A stretch of DNA of 13,139 nucleotides, from contig CAYHZS010000022.1 in assembly GCA_964361185.1 (NCBI GenBank), forward strand, positions 1 to 13,139. The letters are read 5' to 3'. Below the pieces are notes generated by a model. That model made no database searches, was not told where the DNA came from, and saw nothing but the letters and a program-made list of their open reading frames with translations. Below are positions 6,160 to 13,084 of the stretch, piece by piece. This DNA comes from JBAZYZ01 sp964361185. Its GTDB lineage: Bacteria > Patescibacteriota > Minisyncoccia > Phycocordibacterales > VMEP01. Each line of letters opens with the position of its first letter. The first letter of the stretch is position 1. The translations under genes and the position numbers were made by a program.

Positions 6160-6236
6160 CCGCCAAAATTTTTGCAAGCAAAAACTTAAGCGGGTGAGTA
6201 TTTTCTAGGCTCACTTCGTTCGCTAAGAAAATACTC
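6160..6236 (+). promoter_or_regulatory. Two-hairpin leader element in front of mraZ (copy 2)
   Basis: Hairpin 1 runs from CCGCC (6160-6164) to GCGG (6190-6193) with the same TTTTTG/CAAAAA inner stem as the lysS leader. Hairpin 2 pairs GAGTATTTTCT (6196-6206) with AGAAAATACTC (6226-6236) around the shared CTCACTTCGTTCG loop. The 3' arm ends at the base before the mraZ ATG, so the ribosome landing area is inside the stem and no Shine-Dalgarno is visible. Translation may therefore be limited unless the hairpin opens. Confidence 0.7.
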
Positions 6237-6671
6237 ATGCTCATCGGCGAATACATTCACGTTATTGATGACAAGAAGAGGCTTTCCCTTCCCGCGAAAT
6301 TTCGCAAAGAGCTTGGTAAAAAAGTTGTCATAACGAATGGATTGGATAAATGTCTTTTTGTTTACACCAAAGAACGCTGGGGAAAGATGGCTGAACAATT
6401 GGCATCGCTTTCCATGGGACAAGCGGATACCAGAAGTTTCAACAGATTTCTTTTGGGAGGGGCAGTGGAAACGGAAGTGGACGCGCTTGGCAGAATTTTA
6501 ATACCCGAATTTCAGAAAGAGTTTGCTGGGCTTAACGCAAAAGTTGTCATTGTCGGAGTACATAATCGCTTGGAAATCTGGAATGACAAAACTTGGAGTG
6601 AATACAAAGCAAGAATCGGTGGCCAGGCGGACGTATTGGCCGAAAAATTGGGAGAGTTAGGGGCGATATGA
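6237..6671 (+). CDS. mraZ: Transcriptional regulator MraZ
   Basis: MraZ is a ring-forming DNA-binding protein of the AbrB/SpoVT fold that represses the dcw operon, including its own gene. The 144-residue product contains two tandem SpoVT-AbrB halves, each with its signature: DDKKRLSLPAKFR at 11-23 and DALGRILIPEFQ at 82-93. Both arginines of the DNA-contacting signature (R15, R86) are present. Length is normal. The start at 6237 gives the standard MLIGEYIHVIDDK N-terminus. It is the first gene of the operon, ends in TGA, and lies 8 bases before rsmH. The phased TGG boxes upstream are its expected binding site. Confidence 0.96.
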   Translation: MLIGEYIHVIDDKKRLSLPAKFRKELGKKVVITNGLDKCLFVYTKERWGKMAEQLASLSMGQADTRSFNRFLLGGAVETEVDALGRILIPEFQKEFAGLNAKVVIVGVHNRLEIWNDKTWSEYKARIGGQADVLAEKLGELGAI

Positions 6672-6679
6672 CTTAAGTT

Positions 6680-7594
6680 ATGAGCCACGTATCAGTTCTT
6701 TTAAATGAGGCAGTAGAAGTACTGGAGCTTAAAAATGGAGAAACAGTACTTGATTGCACAATAAACGGTGGCGGGCACAGTTTGGCCATAACGAAAAAAA
6801 TAGGCAAACGCGGAGTTCTTGTCGGAATAGACGAAGATAAGAACGCTTTGGATCGGGCTGGGGACAATTTGGCCGGAACAGGAACCACAGTAACCCTTGA
6901 AGAATCGAATTTTCGCAATCTGGACAAAGTCTTGGAAAAGTATGGAATATCCTCGGTTGACAAAGTCCTTTTTGATTTCGGCTTGAGTTCGGACCAACTT
7001 GAAAATTCCGGTCGCGGATTTTCTTTCCAAAAAGACGAACCTCTGCTCATGACCCTGGGAGTGGTCCCGAAATTAGGACAGCTAACGGCACTTGAGATTC
7101 TGAATAGCTGGAAGGAAGATGATTTGGCGGAAATTATTTTTAAATTTGGGGAAGAGCGTCTTTCAAGAAGAATAGCTCACGGAATAACGGAGGCCCGCAA
7201 GAAGGGAATCATAGGCACGACCGCTGAACTCCGGCAGATTATCGAAAATTCCGTGCCGGCTTACTACAAACACGGGAAAATTCATCCGGCTACTAGAACT
7301 TTCCAAGCCCTGCGCATTGCAGTTAACGATGAACTAGGAGCAATAAAGGAAGGGCTAGCTAAAGCCGCGGCTAAATTAAACAAGGGAGGAAAAATCGCAG
7401 TCATTTCATTTCATAGCCTGGAAGACAGAATCGTAAAGCAATATTTCGTAGAACTGTCCAAAACCGGAAATTTCAAAATTATAACCAAAAAACCGATTAT
7501 TCCTGGGAGGGACGAAATTTTATCAAATCCTAGGTCAAGAAGCGCGAAACTTCGAGTGATAGAAAAGATTCAGCAAGAGAACCAAACCAGATAA
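6680..7594 (+). CDS. rsmH: 16S rRNA (cytosine(1402)-N(4))-methyltransferase RsmH (MraW)
   Basis: RsmH uses S-adenosylmethionine to methylate N4 of C1402 in 16S rRNA at the ribosomal P site. The 304-residue length is typical. Motifs seen are HVSVLLNE at the N-terminus, the SAM-binding DCTINGGGHS (25-34) and GIDEDKNAL (49-57), the catalytic-region FDFGLSSDQLENSGRGFSF (98-116), RTFQALRIAVNDEL, and the C-terminal SFHSLEDRIVKQYF and NPRSRSAKLRVIEK. It sits in its conserved place directly after mraZ. The usual D-x-R-M in GFSF...LDMRM appears as DEPLLM (119-124), a modest deviation from the family pattern. No clear Shine-Dalgarno is present, so coupling to mraZ is likely. Confidence 0.95.
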   Translation: MSHVSVLLNEAVEVLELKNGETVLDCTINGGGHSLAITKKIGKRGVLVGIDEDKNALDRAGDNLAGTGTTVTLEESNFRNLDKVLEKYGISSVDKVLFDFGLSSDQLENSGRGFSFQKDEPLLMTLGVVPKLGQLTALEILNSWKEDDLAEIIFKFGEERLSRRIAHGITEARKKGIIGTTAELRQIIENSVPAYYKHGKIHPATRTFQALRIAVNDELGAIKEGLAKAAAKLNKGGKIAVISFHSLEDRIVKQYFVELSKTGNFKIITKKPIIPGRDEILSNPRSRSAKLRVIEKIQQENQTR

Positions 7595-7602
7595 TTTAAA
7601 TA

Positions 7603-7950
7603 ATGCAAAGATACTCGATACAATTTAACAATAAAACCATATCGTTATTTCAGGGAGATACTGAAAAGATATTCTTTTTGTTGTTGGCAGTCGCTGTAGG
7701 TCTTTCTTGCTTCCTCTATCTGTTTTTTGTCGGTACTACAATTTTCAACATAGTAGAACGTAATAATCTGGAAAGCCAGAACCGCGAATTAAGCTCACGG
7801 GTAGGGGAACTTGAGCTTTTATATTTGTCCGAATCCAACAAGATAGACATAAATTTGGCGTACTCTCTAGGATTTAAGGATGCGGTAGGAACAGTTTTTG
7901 CCTCGGCCAATAATTCAGGCAAGGGCCTCTCTCTAGCAGAAAACAATTAA
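7603..7950 (+). CDS. FtsL-like septum-formation membrane protein
   Basis: FtsL is a single-pass divisome protein that forms a periplasmic coiled coil with FtsB/DivIC and helps activate FtsWI. This 115-residue product has a 22-residue N-terminal tail, one membrane helix (about 23-44) and then a heptad-like stretch rich in Leu, Asn and Glu (about 50-78, VERNNLESQNRELSSRVGEL). The C-terminal tail is polar and rich in Asn and Ser. FtsL diverges so much that topology and position are the main evidence. Here it lies exactly between rsmH and ftsI, with 8 and 23 bases on its two sides. The ftsL symbol is likely but rests mostly on context. Confidence 0.75.
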   Translation: MQRYSIQFNNKTISLFQGDTEKIFFLLLAVAVGLSCFLYLFFVGTTIFNIVERNNLESQNRELSSRVGELELLYLSESNKIDINLAYSLGFKDAVGTVFASANNSGKGLSLAENN

Positions 7951-7973
7951 CAGGGAAATGGTAAGATATTGAT

Positions 7974-9677
7974 GTGGTCATATCCAGGATACGATTATTG
8001 TCTTTTCTAGTGCTTCTCGCTGCCGCGATTATCATAATGCGGCTGTTTTACATCCAAATTATCCATGGTAATGAATATAGTGAAAGTGCCGACAGGCAAT
8101 ACGCGACCCCATATTCTCATGTCTTTGACCGCGGTTCGATTTTCTTCAAGGAAAGGGACGGTAGCCTAATAGCCGCGGCATCGCTCCAAAGTGGCTATGT
8201 CTTGACCATAAGTCCCAAGGAAATCAAAGAAGAAGAAGCAACTTACGAAAAGCTGAATTCTGTTATTCCAATCAACCGCGAATTATTTATCTTGAAAGCC
8301 GGCAAAAAATCTGATCCATACGAGGAGATTACGCACAGGGTTTCCAAAAACGATGCTGATAAAATTTCCGCCCAAAAGATTCCTGGGGTGTCTCTGTATA
8401 AAGAAAAATGGCGTTTTTATCCAGCAGAAAAGCTTGCCGCTCACGCCTTAGGGTTTGTCGCTTACATGGAAGACGACTTGGGTGGTCGCTATGGTGTGGA
8501 GCGTTTTTACAATGCTGTTTTGGACCGAAAAGGAAGCGAGCTCTACGTCAACTTTTTCGCTGAAGTTTTCGCCAATTTGAAAGATTCTCTTTTTACCGAC
8601 GCGGACAAAAGAGAAGGCGATTTAGTCTTGACCATAGATCCGGCCATACAAAGCGAATTGGAGAAGGAGCTGGTTGCCCTTCAAGAGAAATACAGTTCGC
8701 AAGTATCCGGCGGAATTATAATCAATCCGAAAGACGGGAGCATTTACGCGATGGCCAAAATGCCTGCTTTTAACCTTAATAATTTTCAGGAAGAGAAAAA
8801 CTCATACATATTTTCTAATCCTATTGTTGAAGATGTTTATGAAATGGGCTCAATCATAAAGCCTTTAACCATGGCCGCGGCGCTTGACCGGGGCGCGATT
8901 AACGCCACCAGTACGTACAAAGATAGCGTCTCTCTTACATTAAACAACTACACCATATACAACTATGATAAAAAAAATCATGGAACGGTAAATATGCAAA
9001 GTGTGCTTAATCAATCCCTTAACCTGGGGATTGTCTTTGTCATGCAAAAACTTGGCAAAGAACGGCTGAAAGATTATTTTCTGGCATATGGTTTTGGAGA
9101 AAAGACCGGCATAGATTTGCCCAACGAAGGACGCAACCTTATCTCCAATCTTTACACTGACAGAGACATAGAGTTCGCCAATGCTTCTTTCGGGCAGGGA
9201 ATAGCACTTACCCCGATTTCGGCCGTGAGAGCCCTTTCCTCGCTCTCAAACGGGGGATACTTGATTACTCCTCATATTGTTGAAAAAATAGATTACAAGA
9301 CGGGTTTGTCCGATATTCTTCCGTACCCCAAGGGCAGACAGGTGTTAAAGCCGGCCACTTCTGAAGAAATTACCAGAATGCTGGTAGAGGTCGTGGACAG
9401 CACTCTTTTGGGCAAGGAAGCGAAAATGGTGAATTACAGCATAGCAGCGAAAACCGGCACGGCTCAACTTGAAACGGAGGATAAAAAAGGATATTATGAC
9501 GACCGCTTCTTTCACTCGTTGTTCGGCTATTTCCCCGCTTACAATCCGTCCTTTTTGGTTTTTCTTTATACTCGCGACCCCAAAGGAGAAATTTATGCTT
9601 CCCATACCCTCAAACAGTCGTTCATGAACCTCACTAAATTTCTCATCAGTTATTATGAGTTGCCACCGGACAGATAA
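7974..9677 (+). CDS. ftsI: Penicillin-binding protein 3-type septal transpeptidase (FtsI)
   Basis: This class B PBP cross-links septal peptidoglycan together with FtsW. The 567-residue product has one membrane helix (about 8-27) close to the N-terminus, a pedestal/dimerisation region with FDRGSIFF and RFYPAEKLAAHALGFVAY (147-164), and a transpeptidase domain. The catalytic motifs are SIIK (Ser293, Lys296), SLN (348-350) and KTGTA (493-497). The canonical SxN differs from the SSD of the PBP2 upstream and supports the PBP3 assignment. The start is GTG at 7974, the first usable codon after an in-frame TAA at 7962, with GGTAAG as a modest ribosome-binding site. An ATG at 7972 is in another frame. 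Confidence 0.92.
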   Translation: MVISRIRLLSFLVLLAAAIIIMRLFYIQIIHGNEYSESADRQYATPYSHVFDRGSIFFKERDGSLIAAASLQSGYVLTISPKEIKEEEATYEKLNSVIPINRELFILKAGKKSDPYEEITHRVSKNDADKISAQKIPGVSLYKEKWRFYPAEKLAAHALGFVAYMEDDLGGRYGVERFYNAVLDRKGSELYVNFFAEVFANLKDSLFTDADKREGDLVLTIDPAIQSELEKELVALQEKYSSQVSGGIIINPKDGSIYAMAKMPAFNLNNFQEEKNSYIFSNPIVEDVYEMGSIIKPLTMAAALDRGAINATSTYKDSVSLTLNNYTIYNYDKKNHGTVNMQSVLNQSLNLGIVFVMQKLGKERLKDYFLAYGFGEKTGIDLPNEGRNLISNLYTDRDIEFANASFGQGIALTPISAVRALSSLSNGGYLITPHIVEKIDYKTGLSDILPYPKGRQVLKPATSEEITRMLVEVVDSTLLGKEAKMVNYSIAAKTGTAQLETEDKKGYYDDRFFHSLFGYFPAYNPSFLVFLYTRDPKGEIYASHTLKQSFMNLTKFLISYYELPPDR

Positions 9678-9682
9678 TCGTA

Positions 9683-9710
9683 AAACTTAAAGCTTAAAAC
9701 TTAGAACTTA
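9683..9710. repeat. Four tandem heptamers of consensus AAACTTA
   Basis: AAACTTA, AAGCTTA, AAACTTA and GAACTTA run head to tail at 9683-9710 with an exact 7-base period, followed by a weaker TATTTAA. A perfect palindrome AAAACGTTTT lies just after (9717-9726). The array fills much of the 82-base gap between ftsI and murF. It may be a slippage-generated satellite; no function can be read from it. Confidence 0.7.
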
Positions 9711-9759
9711 TATTTAAAAACGTTTTAGGTTTTATGCTACAAGTTACAATAAACAAAAA

Positions 9760-11064
9760 ATGCTTAAACAAATTCTAAAAAACATACTTGCTGGTATTCT
9801 TCTCGCTGAAGCAAGGATTGTTCTCCGCAAATACAAACCCAAAATAATCGCCATTACTGGATCTGTGGGGAAGACCGGAACCAAAGACGCGGTTTACGCA
9901 GTCATGTCGAAATTCTTTTTTGTCAGGAAAAGCGAGAAAAGCTTCAATAGCGAGATTGGAATTCCTCTTACGATACTGGGAATTCCAAATGCTTGGAGCA
10001 ATCCATTTTTGTGGATTAAAAACGTGATGGATGGCCTATCTCTCATAGTTAATCGTCACTCTTATCCGGAGTGGCTCGTTCTTGAAGTCGGTTCCGATCG
10101 CCCTGGCGACATAAGAAAAGTTGCCAAATGGCTCAGTCCGGAATTAAACATCATTACCGCTTTCCCGAAAATTCCGGTGCACGTGGAGTTCTTTTCTTCA
10201 CCGGATAAGGTGAATGAAGAGGATTCTATTCTCGCGGGAGTATTGAAACAGGAAGGGTTCCTTATACTCAATCATGATGACGAAGCAGTCCTTTCTATGA
10301 AGGATAAAATCAATAGGAAAGCAACAACCTACGGGTTCAATGATGGAGCCGACCTTTTGGGTTCGCACCCTCTCGTTTTATATGAAGGAGAAGAAGGGCA
10401 TGAAAGGCCTGTAGGATTGACCTTTAAGGTTGATTATGAAGGTAATAGCATTCCCGTACGAATAAAGGGCGTTTTGGGGCGAAATACTATGTATAGCGCA
10501 TTGGCCTCGTTGGCCGTAGGAAAAGTTTTGGGCCTAAACATGATAACGATGACAGAATCACTTTCTTCATACGAGACTCCGCCGGGACGCCTTCGCATAA
10601 TTCTGGGAGTTAAAAATTCCTTGCTTATAGACGACACTTATAATGCGTCGCCCCTAGCCATGGAAACGGCGCTCCAAGCTCTGAATGAAGTTGTGGTCAA
10701 GGGCAGGAAAATTGCCGTGTTGGGAGAAATGCTTGAGCTTGGGAAATATTCAGCAAGTGAACATTTGAGAATCGGGGAACTGTCGGGGAAAATTTGCGAT
10801 ATCTTGATTACCGTCGGCATCCGCGCGAGGGGGATTGCCGAGGGAGCGCTTAATGCCGGCATGAGCGAAAAAAATATTTTTCAATTTGAAGATAGTGTTG
10901 AAGCCGGTAAGCATCTGGAATCCCTGATTAAAGCGGGGGACGTAGCTTTGCTTAAAGGTTCTCAAGGAACAAGAATGGAGCGCGCGGTTTTGGAAGTGAT
11001 GCTTCATCCAGAAGATGCCACGAAACTCCTGTGCCGTCAGGACAACGAATGGCAGTCCCGTTAG
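9760..11064 (+). CDS. murF: UDP-MurNAc-tripeptide--D-alanyl-D-alanine ligase (MurF-type), lacking the N-terminal domain
   Basis: MurF adds D-Ala-D-Ala to the UDP-MurNAc-tripeptide using ATP in the cytoplasm. Visible in the 434 residues are the P-loop ITGSVGKTGTKDA (32-44), EVGSDRPGDI (109-118, the place of the metal-binding EMGxxxPGEI), HVEFF (141-145), NHDDE, and the ligase C-terminal domain with DDTYNASP (291-298), GEMLELG (322-328) and KGSQGTRME (399-407). These last three favour MurF over MurC, MurD or MurE. The ATPase domain begins only about 25 residues after the start, so the usual 80-100-residue substrate-binding domain is missing. A TAA lies close upstream in the gap, so it is not a start error. 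It is the last gene of the dcw run. TACAAT at 9745-9750 is a weak candidate for an internal promoter. Confidence 0.87.
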   Translation: MLKQILKNILAGILLAEARIVLRKYKPKIIAITGSVGKTGTKDAVYAVMSKFFFVRKSEKSFNSEIGIPLTILGIPNAWSNPFLWIKNVMDGLSLIVNRHSYPEWLVLEVGSDRPGDIRKVAKWLSPELNIITAFPKIPVHVEFFSSPDKVNEEDSILAGVLKQEGFLILNHDDEAVLSMKDKINRKATTYGFNDGADLLGSHPLVLYEGEEGHERPVGLTFKVDYEGNSIPVRIKGVLGRNTMYSALASLAVGKVLGLNMITMTESLSSYETPPGRLRIILGVKNSLLIDDTYNASPLAMETALQALNEVVVKGRKIAVLGEMLELGKYSASEHLRIGELSGKICDILITVGIRARGIAEGALNAGMSEKNIFQFEDSVEAGKHLESLIKAGDVALLKGSQGTRMERAVLEVMLHPEDATKLLCRQDNEWQSR

Positions 11065-11100
11065 AGGCAGGTTTTCAATGGAGACCGTAGGCTCTAAGTG

Positions 11101-11138
11101 GGATGAGGAATGGAAGTCTCGCTAGAAACAGGTATTGA
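11101..11138 (+). repeat. Decayed second copy of the murF 3' end
   Basis: The 38 bases at 11101-11138 match 11040-11077, the end of murF, at 28 of 38 positions with no gap; the offset is 61 bases. Read in the matching frame, both copies end in nearly the same peptide and a TAG: DNEWQSR-stop in murF and DEEWKSR-stop here. Three of the differences are silent third-position changes. It looks like the leftover of a local duplication of coding DNA. Confidence 0.5.
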
Positions 11139-11157
11139 TTTTTAGAGTTACAAAAGA

Positions 11158-11186
11158 TTGACTTTTTAGTATTTTTATGTATTAAT
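11158..11186 (+). promoter_or_regulatory. Promoter for the 213-residue membrane protein gene
   Basis: TTGACT (11158-11163) is followed after 17 bases by ATTAAT (11181-11186), with TG at the extended -10 position (11178-11179). TATTAA with a 16-base spacer is the alternative. Initiation would be near 11192, about 33 bases before the ATG at 11225. This makes the gene a separate unit from the dcw operon. Confidence 0.6.
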
Positions 11187-11224
11187 GTTGACAGCAATGA
11201 CCTTTCAACTTCTGGAGATTCCGA

Positions 11225-11866
11225 ATGAACAAGATAGAAAGCGGTGCACGTAAATCCCACGGCGATGCGATTTACGAAAAGACATGGAGCGGGAAGTATT
11301 GGGGCTGGAACGGGGTATTGGTTCTAGCGACTATCCGTCTCTTGTGGTGGATTGTCACTTTCCGCGCAGGGCGCGGACTTTGCGCCACAGCGAGCAGTTT
11401 CTACAGCGCGGCAAGCAATACGAGGAAGAAGGGCGGGCCAAAAACGGCGCTCGACCGGCTCAAATTTGCTTTTGCCGGCTCGGTAGCTGTTGCGCTTGCG
11501 TCTCTTTGCCTGCTTTCACGGTTCGGGCAAATCCGCTGGTGTAGCGCGAGTGAACTCGATGTGCTGGGCACAATTTTTTCCAGAGCCGGCCAATTTTGGC
11601 TCGCTCGGAAGATTTCGGGGGTGGTAGAAGAGATGTTCGGCGTCGGGGATGTAAGCGACCATACCATGGCACTCGTCCTCAAGTGGAAGATGCTGGATCC
11701 GAAATTAAAGCCGGAAGCCCGCGATTACCACAAATACCTCATCAGGGCATTGATGCAGAAGAATCCCCAATGGGAGCCACAAGTGAAAGCCCGACTTTAC
11801 GAAGCGCTCGGAGACAAAGAAAGTGAAGCGGTCGAACGCGCGAAAATACGAAGACAGTTCGGCTGA
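11225..11866 (+). CDS. Unrecognised two-helix membrane protein
   Basis: I do not recognise this 213-residue protein. The N-terminal 27 residues are polar, with aromatic WSGKYWGWNG. A hydrophobic segment (about 28-46) is followed by a basic loop (TRKKGGPKTALDRLK, about 66-80) and a second helix (about 82-98). The C-terminal half is soluble, helical and charged, with two paired-helix-like stretches (about 124-178 and 182-212). Under the positive-inside rule the loop between the helices would be cytoplasmic and both ends outside. A GGAG ribosome-binding site sits 7 bases before the ATG. Its own promoter and terminator make it a single-gene unit. Its coding sequence appears more GC-rich than the dcw genes, a weak hint of different origin. 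No function is proposed. Confidence 0.8.
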   Translation: MNKIESGARKSHGDAIYEKTWSGKYWGWNGVLVLATIRLLWWIVTFRAGRGLCATASSFYSAASNTRKKGGPKTALDRLKFAFAGSVAVALASLCLLSRFGQIRWCSASELDVLGTIFSRAGQFWLARKISGVVEEMFGVGDVSDHTMALVLKWKMLDPKLKPEARDYHKYLIRALMQKNPQWEPQVKARLYEALGDKESEAVERAKIRRQFG

Positions 11867-11885
11867 TAAGGACGGAAGTGCTATA

Positions 11886-11912
11886 CCCCCGACGCAACGT
11901 CGGGGGCTTTTT
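11886..11912 (+). terminator. Rho-independent terminator after the 213-residue protein gene
   Basis: CCCCCGACG (11886-11894) pairs perfectly with CGTCGGGGG (11898-11906) around CAA and is followed by CTTTTT (11907-11912). It lies 19 bases after the TGA stop. This is a textbook intrinsic terminator. Confidence 0.92.
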
Positions 11913-11995
11913 AATGGTTCTCGTTTTCATCATTGGATAAACGATTCGTTCATTTTTGTATGTAATTTTAGATTCATAGCTACGTCTATATTTAC

Positions 11996-12421
11996 ATGGA
12001 AAGAAAAGTAATTTTTATATCGTTTTTTATTTACACACTCTCCTTGTTTGTTTGCCTCGGAACATTAGGCGTAAAAAATGCCGTGGCTCTGTCCCTGTAT
12101 AACCCTGACGGAACCGTATATTATCGTAGTGGTATTATTTCTTACGGTCAGACGAGTAATTCTTACTATTACGGCGATAACGATTATTACAATCAGGGGA
12201 ACTATTATTACGGGAATAATAACCAATACAATAATCAATATTATAATCAGGACAGCACTTATTATTATGGGAACAACTGTTCATATTACAGTCAAGGATA
12301 TTACTACGAGAACAATGGATGCTCTTATAACCAAGGGGGGAGTTACTATTACGGGAATTACAGCAGATTTACCCAGTATAGTAATCCAGGAGGCGGATAT
12401 GTTTATTACGGGAGAATTTAG
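11996..12421 (+). CDS. Secreted Tyr/Asn/Gly-rich low-complexity protein
   Basis: The 141-residue product starts MERK followed by a long hydrophobic core (about residues 5-26) and a likely signal peptidase site after Ala-Val-Ala (29-31), so it should be exported. The mature part is about 110 residues, of which 32 are Tyr, with most of the rest Asn, Gly, Ser and Gln. A loose repeat of YYYGNN followed by an SYY/QYY and NQG stretch recurs about every 14-18 residues (near 57, 70, 89, 102 and 117). Only two cysteines are present (95 and 109), which could pair. No catalytic motif is seen. It may be a surface coat, fibre or adhesive protein; this is inference from composition only. There is no Shine-Dalgarno before the ATG, and the adjacent TATATT (11987-11992) is too close to serve unless the mRNA is leaderless. 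Confidence 0.72.
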   Translation: MERKVIFISFFIYTLSLFVCLGTLGVKNAVALSLYNPDGTVYYRSGIISYGQTSNSYYYGDNDYYNQGNYYYGNNNQYNNQYYNQDSTYYYGNNCSYYSQGYYYENNGCSYNQGGSYYYGNYSRFTQYSNPGGGYVYYGRI

Positions 12422-12439
12422 TCTGAGAATATGAAAAAG

Positions 12440-12463
12440 TGCCATGCGAAAATTTTGGCAGGT
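12440..12463. repeat. Partial reversed copy of the lysS/mraZ leader hairpin
   Basis: TGCCA (12440-12444) and TGGCA (12456-12460) form a small hairpin. Its right side, GAAAATTTTGGCAGGTGAA, matches the reverse complement of the start of the lysS leader (AAAAATTTTGGCGGGTAAA) with three differences. It lies just after the Tyr-rich gene and may be a fragment of the same dispersed palindromic repeat. Confidence 0.4.
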
Positions 12464-12493
12464 GAAGTTGATTTTTGGGAATAGGAAGTAAAA

Positions 12494-12517
12494 AAAACCA
12501 CGCCGAAGCGGGGTTTT
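12494..12517 (-). terminator. Shared terminator between convergent genes
   Basis: AAAACC (12494-12499) pairs with GGTTTT (12512-12517), and CGC pairs with GCG around a CGAA loop. Read on the minus strand it is followed by a run of eight T (12497 down to 12490), so it is a good terminator for the small minus-strand gene, 16 bases beyond its stop. On the plus strand the T-run is only four, so it is at most a weak terminator for the Tyr-rich gene. Confidence 0.72.
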
Positions 12518-12532
12518 CAGACTGTAAGCACG

Positions 12533-12787
12533 TCAGGCTCCGCGCGTTGTAATTTGGCGCAAATACCGGAAGAGAAGGACTGCCCCTTTGAGCGGGTGAA
12601 TCTTGTATCTTGCGAAAATCGAGATGCCCGGACTTGTCAGAAAACGCCTGTCGGAATGATTATCGGCAAGAACGGTTACTGCTCTTACCCAAGCCTTGCT
12701 CAGGGTGGGGTATTCGCTGTCGAACATTTGCTCAATTACGCCGTTCCTTAGCAGTGATTCGAAGTGTTTCTTGAGGAAATTTTTCAT
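12533..12787 (-). CDS. Small hypothetical protein, 84 residues
   Basis: I do not recognise the product. It starts MKNFLKKHFESLLRNGVIEQ, is mostly charged and helical, has no membrane helix, and ends RYLRQITTRGA. Support comes from its signals: a perfect GGAGG ribosome-binding site 5 bases before the ATG at 12787 on the minus strand, and a terminator with eight T shortly after the stop. A GTG one codon earlier (12790) is a possible start but sits too close to the GGAGG. A short inverted repeat TACTG/CAGTA (12807-12822) lies upstream and could be an operator. The overlapping plus-strand frame has no such signals. The gene is convergent with the Tyr-rich gene. Confidence 0.6.
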   Translation of the reverse strand: MKNFLKKHFESLLRNGVIEQMFDSEYPTLSKAWVRAVTVLADNHSDRRFLTSPGISIFARYKIHPLKGAVLLFRYLRQITTRGA

Positions 12788-12860
12788 CACTACCTCCGCG
12801 AAATGGTACTGCTAAAACAGTAACATAAAGGGGTGATTAGGGGAATGCTTTACTTTTTGT

Positions 12861-13022
12861 TTTCAAGGCGCGTAGGCGCCAAGGACACTAAATTCAGCAG
12901 AATGAACGTGTTGATTTCAAGGCGCGTAGGCGCCGAAGACACTGAATTCAGCAGAATGAACGTGTTGATTTCAAGGCGCGTAGGCGCCGAAGACACTGAA
13001 TTCAGCAGAATGAACGTGTTGA
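12861..13022. repeat. Three tandem copies of a 54-bp repeat
   Basis: Units start at 12861, 12915 and 12969. Units 2 and 3 match over their full length, and unit 1 differs at three bases. Each unit contains two palindromes: GGCGC-GTAG-GCGCC and CTGAATTCAG (CTAAATTCAG in unit 1). There are no unique spacers, so it is not a CRISPR array. The unit is 18 codons long, and one frame stays open through all three copies, encoding SRRVGAEDTEFSRMNVLI each time. The array lies about 60 bases upstream of a tRNA gene and ahead of its promoter. Confidence 0.95.
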
Positions 13023-13063
13023 TTTTTGGGGAGGGGGAGTGGAATAAAATGTGGAATTTGTTA

Positions 13064-13072
13064 TGTTATATT
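13064..13072 (+). promoter_or_regulatory. Extended -10 promoter for tRNA-Glu
   Basis: TG-T-TATATT (13064-13072) fits the extended -10 pattern. Initiation near 13079 would start the transcript about 6 bases before the tRNA. No good -35 hexamer lies 16-18 bases upstream. The greA promoter in this window has the same extended -10 form. Confidence 0.5.
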
Positions 13073-13084
13073 GTGTTTATATCA

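Noticed and set aside
11096..11106. Second MraZ site (AAGTGGGATGA also occurs at 6112-6122)
   Set aside because: Many 11-base matches are expected by chance in 13 kb, and no further TGG boxes follow on the 10-bp phase here.
11401..11682. Minus-strand and alternative-frame ORFs across the 213-residue gene
   Set aside because: They are shadows of the plus-strand gene, which has its own promoter, GGAG site and terminator.
12078..12434. 118-codon frame overlapping the Tyr-rich gene in another frame
   Set aside because: The Ile/Thr-rich translation is the shifted reading of the TAT/AAT-rich repeats; the other frame has a signal peptide and a sensible composition.
12554..12751. Plus-strand 65-codon frame opposite the small minus-strand gene
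   Set aside because: It starts with TTG, has no ribosome-binding site, and the minus strand has both a GGAGG site and a terminator.
12861..13022. CRISPR array
   Set aside because: The whole 54-bp unit repeats, with no unique spacers between short repeats and no cas gene nearby.
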